A stretch of 64,000 nucleotides of DNA from Lachnospiraceae bacterium V9D3004. GTDB lineage: Bacteria; Bacillota; Clostridia; Lachnospirales; Lachnospiraceae. The notes beneath the pieces are model-generated. The model had not been told where the DNA came from. It made no database searches and saw only the letters and a program-made list of their open reading frames with translations. The stretch spans positions 158,706 to 222,705 of the forward strand of contig KK211381.1 of assembly GCA_000621985.1 (NCBI GenBank). Reading direction: 5' to 3'. Made by a program: the position numbers and the translations under genes. Below, piece by piece: positions 10,235 through 19,011 of the stretch (its first letter is position 1; every line of letters starts with the position of its first letter).

Positions 10235-10263
10235 TTGCATTTTGTTTTGAAGTAGTGTATTAT
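10235..10263 (+). promoter_or_regulatory. Promoter of tRNA-Glu
   Basis: TTGCAT at 10235-10240, a 17-base spacer, then TATTAT at 10258-10263, ending 13 bases before the mature tRNA. This is a strong sigma-A-type match in the right place. Confidence 0.7.
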
Positions 10264-10276
10264 AGCAAATGTTGAT

Positions 10277-10348
10277 GGTCCGTTGGTCAAGCGGCTAAGA
10301 CGTCGCCCTCTCACGGCGAAAACAGGGGTTCGATTCCCCTACGGACTG
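10277..10348 (+). tRNA. tRNA-Glu (anticodon CTC)
   Basis: A 72-base cloverleaf. The acceptor arm GGTCCGT pairs with ACGGACT, with a G-U first pair as is common in Gram-positive tRNA-Glu. The anticodon arm is TCGCC/GGCGA around loop CTCTCAC, giving CTC, which reads GAG. The T arm is CAGGG-GTTCGAT-CCCCT type. The discriminator is G and CCA is not encoded. Confidence 0.95.
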
Positions 10349-10381
10349 TTTCTATTATAGTTTGTAATAGCCCAACCCGAG

Positions 10382-10412
10382 AAACCACATTTTCGTATGA
10401 AATGTGGTTTTT
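10382..10412 (+). terminator. Terminator after tRNA-Glu
   Basis: AAACCACATTT and AAATGTGGTTT form a perfect stem around a short loop, followed by a run of T. It separates the tRNA unit from the rimP operon promoter. Confidence 0.8.
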
Positions 10413-10423
10413 AAAAAATCTTC

Positions 10424-10452
10424 TTGCATTATATCGTTGATTGTGATACTAT
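10424..10452 (+). promoter_or_regulatory. Promoter of the rimP-nusA-infB operon
   Basis: TTGCAT at 10424-10429, a 17-base spacer and TACTAT at 10447-10452. It lies directly after the tRNA-Glu terminator and upstream of the rimP leader. It shares its -35 hexamer with the tRNA-Glu promoter. Confidence 0.6.
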
Positions 10453-10479
10453 TATTAAGATGATATTGTAAGACTAGAT

Positions 10480-10510
10480 AAGAGTGAACGCAGGTTCACT
10501 CTTAAATTTT
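10480..10510 (+). terminator. Leader hairpin before rimP, possible attenuator
   Basis: AAGAGTGAAC at 10480-10489 and GTTCACTCTT at 10494-10503 form a perfect 10-pair stem with a GCAG tetraloop, followed by AAATTTTT. It lies in the untranslated leader between the predicted promoter and rimP, so it could terminate early and be regulated; nusA, two genes downstream, is known to be autoregulated in other bacteria. The regulatory role is inference. Confidence 0.5.
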
Positions 10511-10550
10511 TGGAACACCAACATTATTAATACGGCAATGAGGTGATCAC

Positions 10551-11039
10551 TTGAAGAAACAGGATGAATATGTGGCAAAAACCGAGAAGATCCTTGAACC
10601 CATGATGGATGAGCATGGATTTGAGCTTGTTGATGTTGAATATGTAAAAGAAGGCGGCAATTATATTCTGAGAGCATATATCGACAAAGAAGGCGGCATA
10701 ACTATCAATGATTGTGAACTTATAAACCGTGCGCTAAGTGATAAGCTTGATGAAGAGGATTTTATTGATGATGCCTATATACTTGAAGTAAGCTCGCCGG
10801 GACTCGGAAGACAGCTTAAGAAAGATAAGGATTACATAAGAAGTATCGGTAAGGATATCGATATTAAGCTGTATAAAGATATTGAACTGACCGAGAACGG
10901 TAAAAAGATAAAAGCCAAAGAATTTACCGGAAGACTTGACGGGTTTGATGAGGAAACCGTTACCGTGTTTCTTGGAGAGGAAACTGTTGTTTTCGACAGA
11001 AAAGACGTTGCTGTAATAAGATTATCAATAGATTTTTAA
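10551..11039 (+). CDS. rimP: Ribosome maturation factor RimP
   Basis: Cytoplasmic 30S assembly factor (DUF150 family) of 162 residues. The N-terminal domain carries LVDVEYVKEGGNYILRAYID and EVSSPGL, both typical of the family, followed by a C-terminal SH3-like domain. The start is TTG, preceded by GAGGTGATCAC as ribosome-binding site; no better start lies in frame. It opens the rimP-nusA-ylxR-ylxQ-infB operon, whose order is conserved across Firmicutes. Confidence 0.95.
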   Translation: MKKQDEYVAKTEKILEPMMDEHGFELVDVEYVKEGGNYILRAYIDKEGGITINDCELINRALSDKLDEEDFIDDAYILEVSSPGLGRQLKKDKDYIRSIGKDIDIKLYKDIELTENGKKIKAKEFTGRLDGFDEETVTVFLGEETVVFDRKDVAVIRLSIDF

Positions 11040-11073
11040 TATACTTATTGTAAACTGATAGGAGGATTATGTA

Positions 11074-12138
11074 ATGAGAAAAAAAGAACAGGTGGAAGAT
11101 CGTAATTCATTATTGATTGAGGCGCTTGACCAGATTGAAAGAGATAAGGGAATAAGCAAATCCGTATTAATAGATGCAATTGAGAATTCTTTATATGCTG
11201 CCTGCAAGAACCATTTTGGCAAAGCGGATAATATTAAAGTGACGATTGATGATATTACCGGCGAGGTTAATGTATATGCACAGAAGGAGATCGTGGATGT
11301 TGTTGAAGACAGCACTTCACAGATCAGTACAGCTCAGGCTGCACAGTTCTTCCCTGATAACGAACCCGGGGATATTGTTAATGTTGTAGTTACTCCGGAG
11401 AATTTCGGAAGGATCGCTGCACAGAAAGCAAAGCAGGTTGTTGTTCAGAAGATCCGTGAAGAAGAAAGAAAAGTATTGTATAACGAATATTATGAGAAAG
11501 AAAGAGATATTACTACAGGTACAGTACAGAGAATATCCGGTAATAATATATCTATCAATCTCGGAAGGGTAGATACGGATCTTACCGAGAACGAGCAGGT
11601 TAAAACAGAGCATTTTGTTCCGAATGAGAAGATCAAATTATATGTTGTTGAAGTAAGAGATACAACAAAAGGTCCGAAGATCACTGTATCAAGAACCCAT
11701 CCGGAACTTGTTAAAAGGTTGTTCGAACTCGAGGTTCCCGAAGTTCAGGACGGAACCGTTGAGATAAGGAATATTGCAAGGGAAGCAGGATCGAGAACAA
11801 AGATCGCAGTGCTTTCCAATAACCCTGATGTTGATCCGGTAAGTGCATGCGTCGGAACCAACGGAAACAGGGTTAATAAAGTTGTGGAAGAACTTCGAGG
11901 CGAGAAGATCGATATTGTTAACTGGAACGAGGATCCGGCTGTGTTCATCGAGAATGCACTGAGTCCTGCAAAAGTATTGTCGGTTACTGCCGATCCGGAA
12001 GAAAAGACAGCAAAGGTAGTTGTGCCGGATTACCAGTTATCACTTGCTATCGGTAAAGAAGGTCAGAATGCCCGTCTTGCCGCAAGACTTACGGGATATA
12101 AGATCGATATCAAGAGCGATATCGAAGAAATGCAGTAA
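11074..12138 (+). CDS. nusA: Transcription termination/antitermination factor NusA
   Basis: RNA polymerase-binding elongation factor that modulates pausing, termination and antitermination. In its 354 residues the N-terminal RNAP-binding domain is followed by an S1 domain (about 135-205) and two KH domains, ending in the conserved LSLAIGKEGQNARLAARLTGYKIDI-type helix region. It lacks the C-terminal acidic repeats of enterobacterial NusA, as is normal for Firmicutes. A strong GGAGG site lies 8 bases before the ATG. Confidence 0.96.
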   Translation: MRKKEQVEDRNSLLIEALDQIERDKGISKSVLIDAIENSLYAACKNHFGKADNIKVTIDDITGEVNVYAQKEIVDVVEDSTSQISTAQAAQFFPDNEPGDIVNVVVTPENFGRIAAQKAKQVVVQKIREEERKVLYNEYYEKERDITTGTVQRISGNNISINLGRVDTDLTENEQVKTEHFVPNEKIKLYVVEVRDTTKGPKITVSRTHPELVKRLFELEVPEVQDGTVEIRNIAREAGSRTKIAVLSNNPDVDPVSACVGTNGNRVNKVVEELRGEKIDIVNWNEDPAVFIENALSPAKVLSVTADPEEKTAKVVVPDYQLSLAIGKEGQNARLAARLTGYKIDIKSDIEEMQ

Positions 12139-12155
12139 TAAGAGGAGGTATCTTT

Positions 12156-12431
12156 TTGAAAACCAGGAAGATCCCTATGAGAAAATGTGTCGGATGTCAG
12201 GAATCAAAGAATAAAAACGAACTGATCAGAATTCTTAAAACACCTGAAGACGATGTGATCGTTGACGGTTCCGGAAAAATGAACGGACGCGGAGCATATA
12301 TCTGTCCGTCGGTTGAGTGCCTGAAAAAAGCTCAAAAGACCAAAGCCCTGTCTCGTTCGCTTAACATTATGATACCGGAAGAGGTTTATGCAGATATAGA
12401 AAGGAAGATGTTGGAGTTTGAAGCAGGATAA
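12156..12431 (+). CDS. ylxR: YlxR family RNA-binding protein
   Basis: Small basic protein of 91 residues (DUF448 family), conserved between nusA and infB. It begins with the diagnostic RKCVGCQ near residue 9 and contains GRGAYIC. The family is linked to nucleoid association and RNase P effects in Bacillus, but its general function is not settled. The start is TTG with AGAGGAGGT upstream. Its end overlaps the start of ylxQ. Confidence 0.93.
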   Translation: MKTRKIPMRKCVGCQESKNKNELIRILKTPEDDVIVDGSGKMNGRGAYICPSVECLKKAQKTKALSRSLNIMIPEEVYADIERKMLEFEAG

Positions 12432-12747
12432 AGTATTATCATACATCGGACTCGCGATGAAGTCCGGCAATGTTATGAGTGGTACTTATGCAACTGAAAA
12501 AGCTGTTAAGGAACAAAAAGCGTATGTTGTTATAGTTGCCGACGATGTGTCAGATAACACAAGAGAAAGATATTCGAAGATGAGTAAAAACTATCATGTT
12601 CCGGTTTATTTTTATTCAAGTAAAGAAGAGCTTGGACATGCGATCGGTAAGGAATATCGGGCATCTATGGCTATAGTTGACAAAGGGCTTGCAGATGCGA
12701 TAATACAGAATATAAACCGGGAGGTAGCGGATATATGGCAAAAATGA
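12418..12747 (+). CDS. ylxQ: L7Ae/L30e family ribosomal-type protein YlxQ
   Basis: A 109-residue L7Ae-fold protein of the kind found between ylxR and infB in Firmicutes, probably binding kink-turn RNA. Visible family features are the opening helix with [20 protein letters not shown], the strand [14 protein letters not shown] and the segment [18 protein letters not shown]. The proposed TTG start overlaps the end of ylxR by 14 bases, implying translational coupling. The 3' end overlaps infB by 13 bases. Confidence 0.9.
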   Translation: MKQDKVLSYIGLAMKSGNVMSGTYATEKAVKEQKAYVVIVADDVSDNTRERYSKMSKNYHVPVYFYSSKEELGHAIGKEYRASMAIVDKGLADAIIQNINREVADIWQK

Positions 12748-15482
12748 GGATACATGAGATAGCAAAGAGTATTAAGAATACCATGCCTGACATAAAAAGC
12801 TCTGATCTTGTGCAGATGCTTAATGAGAATGGTTTCGATGTAAAGGGACCCAACAGTAACATAGAAGACGATGCCATAGCTTTTTTGTTAAAGGAATTCG
12901 GTAACAGAAAGGCTGTTGAAAAGGTAGAGGATAATAAGAAAAAGACTAAAAAGAAAACGACTGAGACCAATACAATCGAAGAAAAGAAAGAGGCAGTTAA
13001 AGAGACTGCTTCTGAAAGTGCGCCTTCAGGTCGGAATGAAGAAAAAGAACCGGCAAAAGAGATCGTTAAAGAAAAAACCGATGAACCCGCAAAGGAGAAA
13101 AAACCGGTTAAACAGGATGAAAAGACAGAGGAAAAGAAGGAAAGCAGATCAAAAGAAGAAAAGCCTGTTAAAGTAGCTACAGGAAGCTATACAAGTAACG
13201 GTAATTATTCCAGTGACAGTAATTTTAGGGGTAATCAAAATAATTCCGGTGAAGGCAGAAATAACAACTATCGCGGAAATGACAGAAATCGCGGTGAACG
13301 AGGTGATCGTGGAGACCGTAATGAACGCGGTGACAGAAATGACCGTAATGCAAAGGGTCGTACAGGCAGAGATTTCGGAAAAGACAATAACAACAGAGAC
13401 GGCGGTACCAAGGATTACGGTAAAGATAATAACAAAGGCGGCGGACGCGGACAAAGAAGCCAGGGCGGAAGAAGAGATTCAGGCGGTGGCAACAGAGTCC
13501 TTGAGAAGTTCGAAAAGAGCCAGAGTGGTTTTGACGGCATCAAGCAGGAACAGAAACAGGGAAGAAACCAGAGAGGCAATAAGAAGGATTACAGCAAGAA
13601 GTATGGTAAAGGAAGATTTGATTACGATCAGGATGATAATGTAAGGACAGGTAATAAGAAAAAAGATCCTAACCGTAAAGGTGCATTCATCAAACCTGAG
13701 GTTGTTGTCAAGGAAGAGCCTGAAGATTCAATCCGTACGATAATTCTTCCTGAAAAGATGACTATCAGGGATCTCGGAGATAAGATGAAAGTTGCTCCGG
13801 CTCAGATAGTTAAGAAGCTGTTCATGAAAGGACAGATGGTATCGATCAATCAGGAGATAAGCTTTGAAGAGGCTGAAGAGATCGCTCTTGAATATAATTG
13901 TATAGCTGAATTGGAAGAAAAAGTAGATATAATCGCAGAGCTTCTTAAAGAGGATGAAGAAGATGAAGCTAATCTTAAAAAACGTCCTCCGGTTGTATGC
14001 GTAATGGGACATGTAGATCATGGTAAGACATCACTTCTTGATGCTATCAGATCAACTAACGTGATATCAAAGGAAGCCGGCGGAATCACTCAGCAGATAG
14101 GTGCATATATGGTCAAGTCCGGTGGAGAAAAGATCACATTTCTTGATACTCCCGGTCACGAAGCATTTACCTCAATGCGTATGAGAGGTGCAAAATCAAC
14201 AGATATTGCAATTCTTGTTGTTGCAGCCGATGACGGTGTTATGCCTCAGACTATTGAAGCTATCAACCATGCAAAAGCAGCAGGCGTTGAGATCATCGTA
14301 GCCGTTAATAAGATTGATAAGCCGGGAGCCAATATCGAGCGTGTTAAACAGGAGCTCATTGAATATGAGCTTGTTGCCGAAGACTGGGGAGGAAGTACCG
14401 TATTCGTTCCGGTTTCCGCAAAAACTGGCGAGGGAATCGATACACTTCTTGAGATGATACTTCTTACTGCGGAAGTATGCGAACTTAAGGCTAATCCGAA
14501 CAGAAATGCAAGAGGTATCGTTATAGAAGCACAGCTTGATAAAGGAAGAGGACCTGTTGCGACTATACTTGTTCAGAAGGGTACTCTGCATGTCGGAGAT
14601 CATATTGTTATCGGAAGTTCTCATGGTAAAGTCCGTGCAATGGTTGACGATATAGGTAGAAGGATTAAGGAAGCAACACCTTCTACACCTGTAGAAATCC
14701 TCGGACTCAATGAAGTTCCGGATGCCGGCGAGATATTCCTTACTACCGAGAATGAAAAAGAGGCAAAGACGATCGTTAATGCATATATTGACCAGAGTAA
14801 AGCAAAACTTATTGAAGATACCAAGCAGACGATGTCTCTTGACGGATTGTTTGACCAGATACAGGCAGGTAATATAAAAGATCTTAATATCATTGTTAAA
14901 GCCGATGTTCAGGGTTCGGTTGAGGCGATCAAGCAGAGCCTTGCCAAGCTCAGCAACGATGAAGTTGCGATCAAGATCATACACGGCGGCGTAGGTGCCA
15001 TCAATGAATCCGACGTATCTCTTGCAATAGCTTCAAGCGCTATCATTATCGGATTCAATGTAAGACCTGATAACATTGCAAAACAGACTGCAGACCGTGA
15101 AAAAGTCGATCTGAGACTGTATAAGGTAATCTATGATGCGATTGCCGATATTGAAGCTGCAATGAAGGGAATGCTCGATCCGATATATGAGGAAAAAGTT
15201 ATCGGTCATGCAGAAGTAAGACAGACATTCAAAGCATCGGGTATCGGTGTTATTGCCGGTTCCTATGTTCTTGACGGAAAGATCGAGAGAGGTTGCAAAG
15301 CAAGAATATACAGAGGAGAAGACCTTATATTCGAAGGCAATCTTGCTTCACTTAAGAGATTTAAAGACGATGTCAAGGAAGTAGCTACGGGATATGAATG
15401 CGGTCTTGTATTCGACGGATTCAATGATATCCAGGTTGAAGACAGAGCAGAGTTATATATTATGGTTGAAGTTCCAAGGTAA
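12735..15482 (+). CDS. infB: Translation initiation factor IF-2
   Basis: GTPase that places initiator tRNA on the 30S subunit and promotes subunit joining. In 915 residues the N-terminal IF2N helices are followed by a long charged linker. The linker has Lys/Glu-rich repeats (about 60-150), then an Arg/Gly/Asn/Asp-rich stretch (about 155-290). The GTPase domain has G1 GHVDHGKT near 425, G3 DTPGHEAF near 471 and G4 NKID near 525, followed by domains II to IV. The RGG-like linker is compositionally extreme but normal in kind for clostridial IF-2. Confidence 0.97.
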   Translation: MAKMRIHEIAKSIKNTMPDIKSSDLVQMLNENGFDVKGPNSNIEDDAIAFLLKEFGNRKAVEKVEDNKKKTKKKTTETNTIEEKKEAVKETASESAPSGRNEEKEPAKEIVKEKTDEPAKEKKPVKQDEKTEEKKESRSKEEKPVKVATGSYTSNGNYSSDSNFRGNQNNSGEGRNNNYRGNDRNRGERGDRGDRNERGDRNDRNAKGRTGRDFGKDNNNRDGGTKDYGKDNNKGGGRGQRSQGGRRDSGGGNRVLEKFEKSQSGFDGIKQEQKQGRNQRGNKKDYSKKYGKGRFDYDQDDNVRTGNKKKDPNRKGAFIKPEVVVKEEPEDSIRTIILPEKMTIRDLGDKMKVAPAQIVKKLFMKGQMVSINQEISFEEAEEIALEYNCIAELEEKVDIIAELLKEDEEDEANLKKRPPVVCVMGHVDHGKTSLLDAIRSTNVISKEAGGITQQIGAYMVKSGGEKITFLDTPGHEAFTSMRMRGAKSTDIAILVVAADDGVMPQTIEAINHAKAAGVEIIVAVNKIDKPGANIERVKQELIEYELVAEDWGGSTVFVPVSAKTGEGIDTLLEMILLTAEVCELKANPNRNARGIVIEAQLDKGRGPVATILVQKGTLHVGDHIVIGSSHGKVRAMVDDIGRRIKEATPSTPVEILGLNEVPDAGEIFLTTENEKEAKTIVNAYIDQSKAKLIEDTKQTMSLDGLFDQIQAGNIKDLNIIVKADVQGSVEAIKQSLAKLSNDEVAIKIIHGGVGAINESDVSLAIASSAIIIGFNVRPDNIAKQTADREKVDLRLYKVIYDAIADIEAAMKGMLDPIYEEKVIGHAEVRQTFKASGIGVIAGSYVLDGKIERGCKARIYRGEDLIFEGNLASLKRFKDDVKEVATGYECGLVFDGFNDIQVEDRAELYIMVEVPR

Positions 15483-15589
15483 TAACCGGATGTATATTAT
15501 TGTTTCCCGGTCAGAATCCTGATTCATTGTTGCTTCACGCCAATGGGCATATGGGGTTTAAATAGGAATTTTTTAAAATCAGAAGTTGT

Positions 15590-15655
15590 GTGTGTCACTT
15601 TTCGGTTGAATATATTATTTTATGTGAATGTATATACAATTGAGAAGTGACACAC
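15590..15655 (+). repeat. Long interrupted palindrome between infB and rbfA
   Basis: The 209-base gap holds GTGTGTCACTT at 15590-15600 and its exact complement AAGTGACACAC at 15645-15655, 11 pairs enclosing 44 AT-rich bases that can partly pair further (TTGAATATA with TATATACAA). There is no T run directly behind it, so it is not a standard terminator. It lies about 36 bases before the rbfA start, inside the presumed operon. It could be an RNA processing or regulatory structure; no known family was recognised. Confidence 0.6.
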
Positions 15656-15691
15656 TGTCATAAATCGGAGCACTGAAAGGAGGCTGTTCCT

Positions 15692-16054
15692 ATGGACAGA
15701 AAACATATTAAAGAAACAAGGATCAACAGTGAAGTGCAGAAAGAAATGAGCCGGATCATTCGTGAAGAGATAAAAGATCCAAGACTTCCGCAGATGACTT
15801 CCGTAACCAGCGTTTCGGTCACGGGAGATCTTAAATATGCAAAAATATATGTAAGTATGCTCGCGGATGACGAGCAGAAAGCAGAAGGAATGAAGGCATT
15901 AAAACATGCCACATCATTTATAAGGACCCTTCTGGCAAAAAATGTCAATCTTCGCAACACGCCCGAATTAACTTTCGTTCTTGATGATTCGATCGAATAC
16001 GGAGTTGAAATGTCAAAGAAGATTGAAGCACTCGGTGTAAAGCATGATGAATAA
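15692..16054 (+). CDS. rbfA: 30S ribosome-binding factor RbfA
   Basis: Cold-shock and 16S rRNA maturation factor that binds the 30S subunit in the cytoplasm. It has 120 residues, usual length. Family motifs include INSEVQKEMSRIIREEIKDPR near the N-terminus and LKYAKIYVSML (about 48-58), with the KH-like fold ending ELTFVLDDSIEYG. AAAGGAGG precedes the ATG. It lies between infB and nrnA as in most Firmicutes. Confidence 0.95.
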   Translation: MDRKHIKETRINSEVQKEMSRIIREEIKDPRLPQMTSVTSVSVTGDLKYAKIYVSMLADDEQKAEGMKALKHATSFIRTLLAKNVNLRNTPELTFVLDDSIEYGVEMSKKIEALGVKHDE

Positions 16055-16093
16055 TGCAGCTGAATAATTATCAAAAAAAGTGTGTGATGAAAT

Positions 16094-17101
16094 ATGAGAG
16101 AAAAGATATGGAATGCGGTAAATAATGCGGGTAAGATCGCGATATGCGGACATGTAAGACCTGACGGTGACTGTGTGGGCTCGTGTATGGCTCTCTATAT
16201 GTATGTAAAAAAAGCATATCCGGACAAAGAAGTATATGTATATATGGATGGTATTCCAAAGGTATTTGAAAGCATGTGCCGGGGATACGATGTTATAACC
16301 GATTACAGAGACGTTAGTCCTGATCTTTTTATAGCACTTGACTGCAGCGATTCCGAAAGGCTTGGGGATGCAAGAGAATATTTTGATAGGGCTGATGTTA
16401 CGATCAATATAGATCATCATATAAGCAATCTGTCTTATGCCGATATCAATCATTTTATGGCAAAAAGCAGTTCTACGTCGGAAGTGATATACGAGCTTTT
16501 GGATGAGAATCTGATAGATAAAGCTATTGCTGCGGCTCTGTATACCGGAATAATTCATGATACAGGTGTACTTCAGTATTCCAATACTTCTAAAAGAACA
16601 TTGGAGATCGTAGGTAATCTGCTTGATCATGGAATTCCTTCCGATAAGATCATTGATGAGACATTTTATCAGAAAACATATTCTCAGAATCTGTTAATGG
16701 CAAGATGTGTACTTGAGAGCAGAATGTATCTGGGTAACAGATGTATCATGTCAGTTGCCACTAAGGATATACTTGAAGAATATAATGCAACGACCGAAGA
16801 TCTGGACGGTATTGTTAATATATTAAGGATTACAAAAGGCGTTGAATGCGCTGTATTGATGCATGAGACAAAGATTATCTCTGAAGGTGAAGATATATCG
16901 GAGAATTCAGGAGTCAGTGAATATAAGGTCAGTATGAGAGCCAATAATGATATGGATGTAAGCAGGGTAGCCCTCATGTACGGCGGAGGCGGGCATATTA
17001 AAGCTGCGGGCTGTACAATGACCGGTACTCTTGAAGAAGTAACCAAGAAGCTTCTCAGTTCGATAAATGAGGTGATGTCATCAATATATCAGATGGTATA
17101 A
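16094..17101 (+). CDS. nrnA: DHH phosphoesterase, NrnA (oligoribonuclease/pAp phosphatase)
   Basis: Degrades short oligoribonucleotides and dephosphorylates 3'-phosphoadenosine 5'-phosphate in the cytoplasm. It is also a candidate pGpG-degrading enzyme, which matters in a c-di-GMP-rich genome (inference). Metal ligands are visible in GHVRPDGDCVG (about 19-29), LDCSDSERLG (about 81) and the DHH signature DHHISN (about 106). The DHHA1 domain ends with GGGGHIKAAG (about 296). It has 335 residues. Its last bases overlap truB. Confidence 0.93.
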   Translation: MREKIWNAVNNAGKIAICGHVRPDGDCVGSCMALYMYVKKAYPDKEVYVYMDGIPKVFESMCRGYDVITDYRDVSPDLFIALDCSDSERLGDAREYFDRADVTINIDHHISNLSYADINHFMAKSSSTSEVIYELLDENLIDKAIAAALYTGIIHDTGVLQYSNTSKRTLEIVGNLLDHGIPSDKIIDETFYQKTYSQNLLMARCVLESRMYLGNRCIMSVATKDILEEYNATTEDLDGIVNILRITKGVECAVLMHETKIISEGEDISENSGVSEYKVSMRANNDMDVSRVALMYGGGGHIKAAGCTMTGTLEEVTKKLLSSINEVMSSIYQMV

Positions 17102-18015
17102 TAAATATATATAAAGAAAAGGGATATACTTCCCATGATGTTGTTGCAAAACTGCGCGGTATACTTGGAATAAGGCGAATCGGACATACAGGAACTCTTG
17201 ATCCGGATGCGGAAGGTGTTCTTCCCGTATGCATCGGTAAGGCAACTTCTCTGTGTGAGTACCTTACGGATAAGGATAAGGAATATGTGGCCGAAGTAAA
17301 GTTTGGTATCGTTACGGACACACTTGATCTGACAGGAACGGTTATTAAAGAAACAGCCTGTGATCATTCGCTTGAAGAGATAGAGAATGTACTCAGTTCA
17401 TTTCGCGGAGAGATCGATCAGATACCTCCGATGTATTCGGCAATAAAAGTTAACGGCAAAAAGTTATATGAGCTTGCAAGAAAAGGAAAAGAGATCGAAA
17501 GAAAACCACGAAGAGTCAATATAAAAGAACTGGAGATCATATCTTTTGACCGGGCAGAGCAGTTGTTAAAGATAAGGACAGTCGTATCAAAAGGTACTTA
17601 CATACGTTCACTGTGTGACGATATCGGAAAAAAACTGGGTTCGGGAGCCTGTATGGGAGAGCTTATAAGGACCCGTTCGGGTACATTCGGTATTAGGGAC
17701 TCTGTTACTCTAAAACAGCTTGACGAGACAAAAGAAGAAGAACGGGATCAGCATATTATTCCCATAGATTCGGTATTCAGTATGAAATGCATGAAGAGCC
17801 TTAAGACATCAGACAGACTGATAGATAACGGTAATGCCGTAAAGGCTGATATGCTTGAAGAATATAATAGGATCCCATCGGATCATGACTGTGATTCATT
17901 CATTAATACCGGAGAAAATGATATATGCGTATACCTGTCTGACGGCAGATTTGCCGCAGTGTACAGATATGATCCAGATAAAAAAATATATAAACCGCTT
18001 AAGATGTTTCTGTAA
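17086..18015 (+). CDS. truB: tRNA pseudouridine(55) synthase TruB, non-canonical start
   Basis: Isomerises U55 in the T loop of tRNAs. The catalytic motif GHTGTLDPDAEG is intact with its nucleophilic Asp, as are TSHDVV, KGTYIRSL and the C-terminal PUA-like part. The frame is closed upstream by TGA at 17068, and there is no ATG, GTG or TTG before the catalytic motif. The next such codon, GTG at 17287, would delete the active site. By homology the first residue should be the ATA at 17086, giving ISDGIINIYKEKG where related proteins have M-x-x-GII. ATC at 17080 is the alternative, closer to the AGGTGA site at 17070-17075. It overlaps nrnA, so coupled re-initiation is plausible. About 309 residues. 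Confidence 0.85.
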   Translation: MSDGIINIYKEKGYTSHDVVAKLRGILGIRRIGHTGTLDPDAEGVLPVCIGKATSLCEYLTDKDKEYVAEVKFGIVTDTLDLTGTVIKETACDHSLEEIENVLSSFRGEIDQIPPMYSAIKVNGKKLYELARKGKEIERKPRRVNIKELEIISFDRAEQLLKIRTVVSKGTYIRSLCDDIGKKLGSGACMGELIRTRSGTFGIRDSVTLKQLDETKEEERDQHIIPIDSVFSMKCMKSLKTSDRLIDNGNAVKADMLEEYNRIPSDHDCDSFINTGENDICVYLSDGRFAAVYRYDPDKKIYKPLKMFL

Positions 18016-18073
18016 TATTTTCCGATCTTGTGTTTCTTAAGTGGTCAGATTCAGAACAAAAGGAAGTATTCTA

Positions 18074-18991
18074 ATGGAAATTATACATGGAAGTGATTTT
18101 GAGATAAAAAAGCCCGTTGCGGTCACTATCGGTAAGTTTGAAACCATTCATGTCGGACATCAGATATTGATACAACATACGGAACAATACAGGAAAAAAG
18201 GATATTCACCTGTGCTTTTTACATTTGATACACATCCGCTTGAACAATTCGGTAATAAGGATACCAGATATGTGTACAGTAACAGCGAGAAAGAGATGAT
18301 ATTATCTACTTACAATCTTGATTATATTATCGAGTATCCTTTTTCGGAGACTCTTATCAATATGACTCCAAGACAGTTTTTTGAGGATATTCTTATAAAA
18401 AAAATCAATTCCAGGGCAATAGTTGTCGGAGAGGATTTCAGATTCGGACACAAAAGATCCGGTGACGTTGTATTACTGGAACAGATGACAGACGAATATA
18501 ATATTAATCTTGATGTTGTGAGCAGAAGATGTATTGATAACAGCAAGATAAGCAGCAGCTCAATCAGAGATGTGATCAAAAACGGCAATATGGAGCTTGC
18601 AGCCGAGATGCTTGGAAGACCGTACTGCGTATACGGAGAAGTTGTTCACGGAAGACAGCTTGGAAGAACAATAGGGATGCCTACGATCAACGTATATCCC
18701 AAAGATGATAAACTTCTTCCTCCGAGAGGCGTATATTCTTCTAAGGTTTATCTTAGCGGTAAGGACTATCTTGCAGTTACCAATATAGGATATAAACCGA
18801 CTGTAAAAGGAGATAAAAAGATCAATATAGAATCTTATATATTTGATTTTGATAAAAATGTCTACGGGGAAAATGTATGTATAGAGCTCCTTCATTTCCA
18901 GCGTCCGGAGAAAAAGTTTGAAAGCATTGACAAGCTTAGAGAACAGATGGATCATGATAAAAAACAGGCGTATAAGAATCTACGGAGATAG
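18074..18991 (+). CDS. ribF: Bifunctional riboflavin kinase/FAD synthetase
   Basis: Phosphorylates riboflavin to FMN and adenylates it to FAD. The N-terminal nucleotidyltransferase carries HVGH at residues 26-29; the preceding segment is GKFETIH, where most family members have G-x-FDG-x-H, a mild deviation. The C-terminal flavokinase begins near 185 and has GMPTIN (the PTxN metal motif) and RGVYSSKV. In 305 residues both domains are complete. The ATG at 18074 was chosen because AGGAAG lies 7 bases upstream; the frame is open from 18041. It closes the conserved translation operon. Confidence 0.92.
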   Translation: MEIIHGSDFEIKKPVAVTIGKFETIHVGHQILIQHTEQYRKKGYSPVLFTFDTHPLEQFGNKDTRYVYSNSEKEMILSTYNLDYIIEYPFSETLINMTPRQFFEDILIKKINSRAIVVGEDFRFGHKRSGDVVLLEQMTDEYNINLDVVSRRCIDNSKISSSSIRDVIKNGNMELAAEMLGRPYCVYGEVVHGRQLGRTIGMPTINVYPKDDKLLPPRGVYSSKVYLSGKDYLAVTNIGYKPTVKGDKKINIESYIFDFDKNVYGENVCIELLHFQRPEKKFESIDKLREQMDHDKKQAYKNLRR

Positions 18992-19011
18992 TATTTTTTG
19001 ACAGGTGTAAT

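Noticed and set aside
13149-13644. Open frames on both strands across the IF-2 linker
   Set aside because: They arise from the repetitive Arg/Gly/Asn codons of the infB linker and have repetitive, unprotein-like translations.
14196-14984. A 262-codon open frame on the minus strand
   Set aside because: It lies wholly opposite the conserved GTPase part of infB, resembles no protein and has no ribosome-binding site.
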